Source: Beijerinckiaceae bacterium (GTDB lineage: Bacteria; Pseudomonadota; Alphaproteobacteria; Rhizobiales; Beijerinckiaceae). From it: 9,988 nucleotides of DNA. Made by a program: the position numbers and the translations under genes. The notes under the pieces are model-generated. The model ran no database searches and had not been told where the DNA came from. It worked only from the letters and a program-made list of their open reading frames with translations. Location of the stretch: assembly GCA_027311205.1 (NCBI GenBank), contig DAICZI010000035.1, positions 1 through 9,988 on the forward strand, written 5' to 3'. Of the stretch, positions 1-4,492 are shown in pieces; within the stretch, counting starts at the first letter, position 1, and every line of letters starts with the position of its first letter.

Positions 1-84
1 GAAAACCGAGAGCGTGTGGTCGAGTGGACCAGCGCCGTCGCCAAGCTCAAAGCCGCACTGGCACGGGTAGAAACGGCGCTTTAG
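1..84 (+). CDS. valS: C-terminal end of probable valyl-tRNA synthetase (5' part outside window)
   Basis: The first reading frame is open from base 1 to a TAG stop and encodes 27 residues beginning ENRERVVEW and ending LARVETAL. The pattern of charged residues with regularly spaced Leu/Ala/Val is a short amphipathic helix. It closely resembles the end of bacterial valyl-tRNA synthetases, whose C-terminal coiled-coil arm carries a (E)xREK/RL...AKLxAALxxL pattern and contacts tRNA-Val. Only the tail is present, so no catalytic motif of the class I synthetase can be checked. The assignment rests on resemblance of a short, low-complexity helix; another protein ending in a coiled coil is possible. 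Confidence 0.55.
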   Translation, partial: ENRERVVEWTSAVAKLKAALARVETAL

Positions 85-124
85 AGCCAACCCTGCCTGC
101 TGCCCAACGCTCCGAAACCTGTCG

Positions 125-152
125 CCCCATGGCATCACCCCGCGCCATGGGG
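125..152 (+). terminator. Hairpin downstream of the valS-like gene, possible terminator
   Basis: CCCCATGGC (125-133) is perfectly complementary to GCCATGGGG (144-152), giving a 9-bp GC-rich stem with a 10-base loop, 40 bases after the TAG stop. The position suits a transcription terminator or 3'-end stabiliser. No T-run follows, so a classical Rho-independent terminator is not shown. It could instead be a dispersed intergenic palindrome. Confidence 0.35.
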
Positions 153-205
153 AGGCGAGGACTGAACCGCAAACCTGCAATATGTTCAATCAAAGATGAT
201 ATGAA

Positions 206-283
206 GCTTACAGATTCAAAGCGACCTGGAATTTCATGTTGAAAAGATTTGCCACAGCCCCTGTAAGCATCGCGTAATTCCAG
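206..283. repeat. Two interleaved 8-bp inverted repeats in an AT-rich patch
   Basis: GCTTACAG (206-213) is complementary to CTGTAAGC (261-268), and CTGGAATT (226-233) is complementary to AATTCCAG (276-283). The order along the strand is A, B, A', B', so as RNA both stems together would form an H-type pseudoknot; as DNA they are two overlapping inverted repeats. Neither pair extends beyond eight bases. Chance is possible for each alone; the two together inside 78 bases of gene-free DNA are less expected. Function is unknown. Confidence 0.3.
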
Positions 284-481
284 AGCTCATATTTATGTCA
301 TCGCTTTTGACAAAAAAAGTGAAGTCTGGTCATGCGGACGTCGGTTTCATCGCGCTGGGGCTGCAATGAACACTCTGCCTTACAACCCGGATGACAAAGT
401 GCCGGTAAGGGGGACAAGCAGGCCGGCGCGCCTGCGTCCGCCGTTGCCACGGTCTTTCGCGATCGTGGCCATCAGGTTCAG

Positions 482-501
482 GCCCTTTCGGCTCGAAGGG
501 C
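482..501 (+). other. Short hairpin in the 5' leader of the dehydrogenase gene
   Basis: GCCCTT (482-487) pairs with AAGGGC (496-501). The stem can continue through a bulged T with CG/CG closing a three-base loop. It lies about 70 bases before the start codon, in the presumed untranslated leader. There is no T-run, so it is not an obvious terminator. It may be chance in GC-rich DNA. Confidence 0.2.
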
Positions 502-573
502 TGCCGTTGATTTCAAGGTTTCAGGAATAGTTGGCATCAAGATTTTTCGGGTTGAACGCTGGGGAGACGCAAT

Positions 574-1968
574 ATGCATTTGGCAATCATGGGCGGTGGC
601 TATGTTGGTCTGGTGACGGGTGCCTGCCTTGCGACTTTCGGCCACAAGGTCACCATCATCGAGGCAGATCCGCAGCGCTACCGTAGTCTGGCCGTCGGCG
701 ATATACCTTTCCATGAACCGGGTTTAGCCGATCTTGTGCTTTTCCAGCGGGACAGCGGCCTGCTCACCTTTGCGATGGATCTTGAGGCCGCACTTTGCGG
801 CGTTGATGCGGTGTTTTTGGCCGTGGAAACGCCCGCGCGGCGAGGCGATGGCGCTGCCGATCTGAAATATGTGTTTGCGGCAGTGCGCCAGATGGCGGCT
901 GCGCTCAGCGGCCCGGCGGTGATTGTCACCAAATCCACCATGCCCGTCGGCACCACACGGCGCATTTCCAGAATGATGCATGAATTGCGGCCCGATTTGC
1001 ACATTGAGGTCGCCGCCAATCCGGAATTTCTGCGGAACGGCAAGGCGCTGCTGGATTTTCTGCGCCCGGATCGGGTGGTGATTGGTTGCGAGGGGCCGCG
1101 CGCCCGCGCCTTGCTTGAGGCGCTTTATGTGCCATTGGTGCGGCGCGGGGCCAAGCTGGTCACGACGGGCCTTGAGACGGCAGAACTGGTGAAATATGCC
1201 TCCAATTCATTTCTGGCCATGAAAATTGGCTTTATCAATGAAATGGCCGACATCTGCGACAAGGTAGGGGCTGATATTGCCGACGTGGCTCTGGGCATGA
1301 GTCTGGATCGGCGTATTGGCGCACAATTTTTGCAGCCAGGGCCAGGGTTTGGCGGATCGGGCCTGCCAGGAGACACCGAAGCTCTGGCGCGTATCGCCCA
1401 AAAGGCCGGCGCGCCCTCGCGTCTGGTGGAGAGCACCATCGCCAGTAACACGGCACGCAAGGCGGCGCTTGCGGGACGGATCATCAAGGCCTGTGGCGGC
1501 TCGGTCGCAGGGGTTCATGTGGCAATCCTTGGCCTGACCTTCAAGCCTGAGACCGACGAACTCAGCGAATCCCCGGCGCTGCCGGTCATCAGCAATCTGG
1601 TCAAGGAAGGCGCATTGGTCAGAGTCTATGATCCCAAGGCCATCAACGTCGCGCTGGCGAAACTGGGTCCGGGCGTGTTCAGACACGAATCGGCCCGCTC
1701 GGCGCTGTCCGGGGCCGATGTCGCGGTATTCATGACGGAATGGGCCGAACTCCAGAAAATCACGCCGCGCGAGTTGCGCCAGTGGATGCGCGGGCGTCGC
1801 GTCGTCGATTTTCGCAATATTTTCGAACCTTCGGCCTTGCGCGCTGCAGGCTTTGATCTCACCGGCGTCGGGCGGCCGCTGAGCGCCATCCGGCAAAGGC
1901 CACCCGCCGACGTCACCTTCATGCGCCCATCCTTGTCCCCGAATTTCGCACAAGCGCTGTCGAGTTAA
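574..1968 (+). CDS. UDP-glucose/GDP-mannose dehydrogenase family protein lacking the catalytic cysteine
   Basis: The protein has 464 residues, close to the usual UDP-glucose 6-dehydrogenase length. A Rossmann NAD-binding loop GGGYVGLVTGAC is at 7-18. Further family motifs follow: ETPARRGDGAADLKYV (85-100), KSTMPVGTT (120-128), NPEFL (149-153), ELVKYASN (204-211), GPGFGGS (256-262), LGLTFKPETDE (319-329), TEW (388-390) and DFRNIF (412-417). Active family members oxidise UDP-glucose to UDP-glucuronate with two NAD+, through a thioester on the Cys of GGSCFPKD. Here that segment reads GGSGLPGD: Cys is Gly263 and Lys is Gly266. The Glu of PEFLREG is Asn155, and the Arg of TDDxRESP is Ser331. Lys207, Asn211 and Asp267 remain. 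The enzyme is therefore probably inactive as a classical dehydrogenase, or has another role. The start is supported by GGGGAG at 561-566. No sugar-pathway neighbour is visible. Confidence 0.9.
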   Translation: MHLAIMGGGYVGLVTGACLATFGHKVTIIEADPQRYRSLAVGDIPFHEPGLADLVLFQRDSGLLTFAMDLEAALCGVDAVFLAVETPARRGDGAADLKYVFAAVRQMAAALSGPAVIVTKSTMPVGTTRRISRMMHELRPDLHIEVAANPEFLRNGKALLDFLRPDRVVIGCEGPRARALLEALYVPLVRRGAKLVTTGLETAELVKYASNSFLAMKIGFINEMADICDKVGADIADVALGMSLDRRIGAQFLQPGPGFGGSGLPGDTEALARIAQKAGAPSRLVESTIASNTARKAALAGRIIKACGGSVAGVHVAILGLTFKPETDELSESPALPVISNLVKEGALVRVYDPKAINVALAKLGPGVFRHESARSALSGADVAVFMTEWAELQKITPRELRQWMRGRRVVDFRNIFEPSALRAAGFDLTGVGRPLSAIRQRPPADVTFMRPSLSPNFAQALSS

Positions 1969-2019
1969 GAGGGCGGGCAGCAAACGCCTGGGCGCGGCAC
2001 AAGATGGCTGCTTCAGGAT

Positions 2020-2037
2020 GGCGGGCGGGCTCCCGCC
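2020..2037 (+). terminator. GC-rich hairpin after the dehydrogenase gene, weak terminator candidate
   Basis: GGCGGG (2020-2025) pairs with CCCGCC (2032-2037) across a six-base loop, about 50 bases after the TAA stop. No T-run follows. It could end transcription of the dehydrogenase gene with Rho, or be incidental. The remaining bases before rpmI (to 2224) must hold the rpmI promoter and leader. I see no convincing -35/-10 pair there, only a small TCATG-ATC-CATGA palindrome at 2156-2168. Confidence 0.25.
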
Positions 2038-2224
2038 GATAACCTGCTCCCGAAGCGCCAAAACTCTTGCCACCGGCGCGCATTTGCGCCATAAGCAGCC
2101 CAGTTCGACCTGACCGGCTGATCAAGGGCTGCCGTGGCAGGGCGATTTTGCTCATTCATGATCCATGATGCGCGAGACTCGGGTGCGTTCACGCGTGCCT
2201 TCAACTTTTGCAAGAGAGAGCCAA

Positions 2225-2425
2225 ATGCCCAAACTCAAGACCAAATCGGGCGCGAAAAAGCGCTTCAAACTAACAGGTACCGGCAAGGTGGTTTATGCCC
2301 AGACGGGCAAACGCCACGGCATGATCAAACGCACCAAGAAAGCGATTCGAAACCTGCGCGGCACCAACATCCTGTTCAAGACCGACGGCGACAACATCAA
2401 GAAATACTTCCTGCCGAACGGCTGA
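2225..2425 (+). CDS. rpmI: 50S ribosomal protein L35
   Basis: A 66-residue, strongly basic protein beginning [14 protein letters not shown] and containing [12 protein letters not shown], the characteristic L35 signature. Length fits the family (about 65 residues). L35 is a small late-assembling component of the large ribosomal subunit. An in-frame ATG exists 20 codons upstream, but that extension does not match the family. The ATG used here is preceded by AGAGAG (about 2214-2219) at suitable spacing, and MPK is the conserved L35 N-terminus. It is followed 52 bases later by rplT, the standard bacterial pairing. In many bacteria infC precedes rpmI; here it does not, and the dehydrogenase gene lies upstream instead. 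Confidence 0.97.
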   Translation: MPKLKTKSGAKKRFKLTGTGKVVYAQTGKRHGMIKRTKKAIRNLRGTNILFKTDGDNIKKYFLPNG

Positions 2426-2441
2426 CAGGGGGCACTCCCTG
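2426..2441 (+). other. Intercistronic hairpin between rpmI and rplT
   Basis: CAGGG starting right after the rpmI TGA pairs with CCCTG at 2437-2441, leaving a six-base loop. It sits in the 52-base spacer. In some bacteria L20 represses its own operon by binding mRNA structures, usually upstream of rpmI. Whether this small stem takes part in anything similar cannot be told from the sequence. Confidence 0.2.
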
Positions 2442-2477
2442 CGCAAGATTCAATCCATCTTTGAAAGGTTTTAGATC

Positions 2478-2843
2478 ATGGCTCGCGTCAAACGCGGCGT
2501 AACATCGCACGCCAAGCACAAAAAGACACTCGATGCGGCAAAGGGCTTTTATGGCCGTCGCAAAAACACCATCCGCGCCGCCAAGGCGGCCGTTGACCGG
2601 TCGATGCAATATGCGACCCGTGACCGCAAGGCCAAGAAGCGCACGATCCGCGCCTTGTGGATTCAGCGCCTCAACGCTGCGGTCCGCGAGCTTGGCATCA
2701 CCTACAGCCGGTTTATCGACGGGCTGAACAAGGCCGGCATCACGCTCGACCGCAAAGTGCTTGCCGATATGGCCGTGCATGAGCCCGAAGCCTTCAAGGC
2801 TGTCGTCGAACAGGCCAAAGCCGCACTGCCCAAGGCGGCGTGA
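2478..2843 (+). CDS. rplT: 50S ribosomal protein L20
   Basis: A 121-residue basic protein with the L20 hallmarks: start [16 protein letters not shown], then [21 protein letters not shown] (23-43), [16 protein letters not shown] (58-73) and [14 protein letters not shown] (75-88). L20 binds 23S rRNA early and is essential for assembly of the large subunit; its long N-terminal helix contacts RNA, and its C-terminal domain can also bind its own mRNA in some bacteria. Length agrees with the family (about 118-120). AAAGG at 2464-2468 gives a good ribosome binding site. It forms an operon with rpmI and is followed 82 bases later by pheS, an order common in alphaproteobacteria. Confidence 0.97.
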   Translation: MARVKRGVTSHAKHKKTLDAAKGFYGRRKNTIRAAKAAVDRSMQYATRDRKAKKRTIRALWIQRLNAAVRELGITYSRFIDGLNKAGITLDRKVLADMAVHEPEAFKAVVEQAKAALPKAA

Positions 2844-2858
2844 GGCTTCGTGAGGCTT
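2839..2858 (+). repeat. Tandem 10-bp duplication across the rplT stop codon
   Basis: CGTGAGGCTT occurs twice without a gap (2839-2848 and 2849-2858). The rplT TGA stop lies in the first copy, so the second copy repeats the TGA ten bases downstream in another frame. It is probably a recent replication-slippage duplication with no effect on the protein. Confidence 0.6.
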
Positions 2859-2925
2859 AAAGAATAAGCAAGGCGGTTGCGCCGACGGGCGGGGTCGCTT
2901 TGCACCCTCCTCGCCGGGGCAAAAA

Positions 2926-4014
2926 ATGTCCGATACCTTGTATGAAAATCTTGCGCGCCAGACTTTGGCCGCCATAAACGCAGCATCTTCCGAGAGTGAA
3001 CTTGAGGCAGTGCGTGTAGCGGCGCTCGGGAAAAAGGGAACTGTCTCGGCCTTGCTGGCGACGCTCGGCAAAATGTCGCCCGATGAGCGACGCAGCGCAG
3101 GCGCGGCCATCAATGGCCTGAAAGACGACGTGAGCAACGCGTTCGAGTCACGCAGATTTGCGCTGAAGCAGGCCGCGCTAGCGGCGCGCCTCACATCCGA
3201 AACCATCGACATCAGCCTGCCCGCGCGTGATGCGCCCTTCAATGCGGGCCGCGTCCATCCCATTACGCAGGTGATGGATGAACTCACCGAAATCTTCGCT
3301 GATATGGGATTTACGGTGGCCGAAGGCCCGGACATCGAGAGCGACGACTATAATTTCACCAAACTGAATTTCCCGCCGGGCCATCCGGCGCGCGAAATGC
3401 ACGACACGTTCTTCCTGCAGCCGGATGCGGCGGGCGAACGCAAGCTGCTGCGCACCCATACCAGCCCGGTGCAGGTGCGCACCATGCTCGGCCAGAAGCC
3501 GCCGATAAGGGTGATTTGCCCCGGCCGCACCTATCGCTGCGATTCGGACCAGACCCATACTCCGATGTTTCACCAGGTCGAGGGTCTGGTGATCGATAAA
3601 TCGGCCAATATGGGCCATCTGAAATGGATCCTGGAAGAGTTCTGCAAGGCGTTTTTTGAGGTGCCAAGCGTCAACATGCGCTTTCGCCCGTCGTTCTTCC
3701 CCTTCACCGAACCGTCGATGGAGGTCGATATTCAATGCCGCCGCGATGGCCATGACATTCGTTTCGGCGAGGGTTCGGATTGGCTCGAAATTCTCGGCTG
3801 CGGCATGGTTCACGCTAACGTGCTGCGCAATTGCGGGCTCGACCCCGATGAAGTGCAGGGCTTCGCCTGGGGCATGGGCATCGACCGCATCGCGATGCTG
3901 AAATACGGAATGGCCGACCTGCGCCCGTTCTTCGAGGCCGACGTCCGCTGGCTGAACCACTACGGCTTCCGCCCGCTAGATTTCCCGACGCTGGCAGGTG
4001 GCCTCAGCGGCTGA
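2926..4014 (+). CDS. pheS: Phenylalanyl-tRNA synthetase alpha subunit
   Basis: The 362-residue product carries an N-terminal helical coiled-coil arm (about 1-90) that binds tRNA-Phe, then the class II catalytic core. Motif 1 is [10 protein letters not shown] (111-120), motif 2 spans [21 protein letters not shown] (200-220) and motif 3 is [14 protein letters not shown] (312-325). Together with PheT it forms the (alpha-beta)2 enzyme that charges tRNA-Phe in the cytoplasm. Length is somewhat above the E. coli subunit (327), as usual in alphaproteobacteria. No strong Shine-Dalgarno precedes the ATG, only GGGG at 2916-2919. The 82-base gap after rplT contains no Phe-rich leader peptide of the pheM type. 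Unusually, pheT does not follow directly: an unknown small gene intervenes. Confidence 0.97.
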   Translation: MSDTLYENLARQTLAAINAASSESELEAVRVAALGKKGTVSALLATLGKMSPDERRSAGAAINGLKDDVSNAFESRRFALKQAALAARLTSETIDISLPARDAPFNAGRVHPITQVMDELTEIFADMGFTVAEGPDIESDDYNFTKLNFPPGHPAREMHDTFFLQPDAAGERKLLRTHTSPVQVRTMLGQKPPIRVICPGRTYRCDSDQTHTPMFHQVEGLVIDKSANMGHLKWILEEFCKAFFEVPSVNMRFRPSFFPFTEPSMEVDIQCRRDGHDIRFGEGSDWLEILGCGMVHANVLRNCGLDPDEVQGFAWGMGIDRIAMLKYGMADLRPFFEADVRWLNHYGFRPLDFPTLAGGLSG

Positions 4015-4047
4015 CATTTGGTGGCGCACTTGTGTGCTCTCGGAAAG

Positions 4048-4070
4048 TGGCGGCCTGCGATGGTCCGCCA
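4048..4070 (+). other. Hairpin between pheS and the small unknown gene
   Basis: TGGCGG (4048-4053) pairs with CCGCCA (4065-4070). The stem extends inwards by CC/GG past one bulged T. No T-run follows, so readthrough into the downstream genes is expected. It could be a partial attenuator, an RNA processing or stability element, or chance. It occupies much of the 101-base spacer. Confidence 0.3.
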
Positions 4071-4115
4071 AATTATGGTAAGAAAGCTCGATAGAACTCC
4101 CTGAGGGTCATACAT

Positions 4116-4439
4116 ATGACAGATGATCAAAAACTGGCCGACGCCATCATTGACGTCATCAAACCCTTGCTGGAGCCGATTGGTTTTGAATCAGCGGTCG
4201 TTTCGTTTGGCGACGATCATGACGGCGACCCGAGCGTTATTGTGACAGTCACCTATCGCAAAAACCCGCCACCTTTTGACCCCTATCGCAGCCTTGAGGC
4301 GTCAGGCAGGGCGCGCCAATTTTTGCGCGACCGGGGTGACAAGCGGCTTTTTTATCTTGAGACCCGTTTTCAGGATGGTGACGCGCCGTCGAATGACGTG
4401 CTTGTGCCACCGCGGCGCCGCGAGCGGGCGGCGCGATGA
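4116..4439 (+). CDS. Conserved-position hypothetical protein between pheS and pheT (107 aa)
   Basis: I do not recognise this protein. It has an acidic N-terminal half (MTDDQKLADAIIDVIKPLL), an apparent beta-rich middle (ESAVVSFGDDHDG, then SVIVTVTYRK), a proline stretch NPPPFDPYRSLE, another strand KRLFYLETRFQ and a basic tail RRRERAAR. There is no signal peptide, membrane segment or cysteine. The phrase IKPLLEPIGFESAVVSF superficially recalls the start of RimP (ribosome maturation factor), but the rest does not fit. A good ribosome binding site, GAGGG at 4103-4107, supports the ATG. Its TGA stop overlaps the next ATG (ATGA), and codon use resembles the neighbours. It lies inside the pheS-pheT operon, so it should be co-transcribed with a synthetase. 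Its role is unknown. Confidence 0.75.
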   Translation: MTDDQKLADAIIDVIKPLLEPIGFESAVVSFGDDHDGDPSVIVTVTYRKNPPPFDPYRSLEASGRARQFLRDRGDKRLFYLETRFQDGDAPSNDVLVPPRRRERAAR

Positions 4440-4492
4440 AATCAGATTTGCTGAAGCGCGCCCGCATCAAGACGAGACCGATAAACCCATGA
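4436..4492 (+). CDS. Possible 18-codon coupling minicistron before pheT
   Basis: The ATG overlaps the stop of the preceding gene as ATGA, and the frame runs for 18 codons (MKSDLLKRARIKTRPINP) to a TGA that itself overlaps the pheT ATG as ATGA. The basic peptide has no recognisable family. No clear Shine-Dalgarno stands before it. The double overlap could pass terminating ribosomes from the 107-aa gene to pheT by reinitiation. A chance open frame of this length is common, so expression is unproven. Confidence 0.25.
   Translation: MKSDLLKRARIKTRPINP

Larger units (their letters stand above)
85..573. other. Gene-poor interval between the valS-like tail and the nucleotide-sugar dehydrogenase gene
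   Basis: About 490 bases hold no gene I can support. The left part has a perfect inverted repeat and the middle is strikingly AT-rich: by hand count only 20 of 60 bases are G or C in 181-240, against clearly GC-rich flanks. A TTGACA hexamer at 307-312, followed by a run of seven A, matches the bacterial -35 consensus. The bases 16-18 positions downstream give only a poor -10 match, so I do not call a promoter with confidence. The right part returns to high GC and contains a short hairpin before the ribosome binding site of the next gene. No tRNA-like fold or ribosomal RNA segment is apparent. Confidence 0.6.

Noticed and set aside
24..242. 72-residue open frame starting inside the valS-like tail
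   Set aside because: It overlaps the valS-like end in another frame, and its Arg-rich low-information product has no recognisable motif.
366..530. 54-residue open frame beginning MNTLPYNPDDK upstream of the dehydrogenase gene, with GGGG five bases before the ATG
   Set aside because: The product is Arg/Pro-rich in a way typical of frames in GC-rich DNA and has no recognisable family. It could be a real small protein, but I cannot support it.
1207..2073. 288-residue open frame on the - strand over the dehydrogenase gene
   Set aside because: Antisense to a well-supported coding region, with no family motif; long antisense frames are expected in GC-rich genes.
2165..2224. 20-residue N-terminal extension of L35 from an upstream in-frame ATG
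   Set aside because: L35 proteins start at MPK, and that ATG has its own ribosome binding site; the extension does not resemble the family.
2844..2925. Possible Phe-rich leader peptide and attenuator before pheS, as in E. coli pheM
   Set aside because: The spacer contains no ATG and no run of Phe codons, so this type of attenuation is not supported.
2397..3335. 312-residue open frame on the - strand over rplT and pheS
   Set aside because: Spans two strongly supported genes in antisense and has no recognisable domain.
4276..4488. 71-residue N-terminal extension of PheT from an upstream in-frame ATG
   Set aside because: The extension overlaps the 107-aa gene in another frame, and PheT proteins start at the MKLTLPWL-type sequence.
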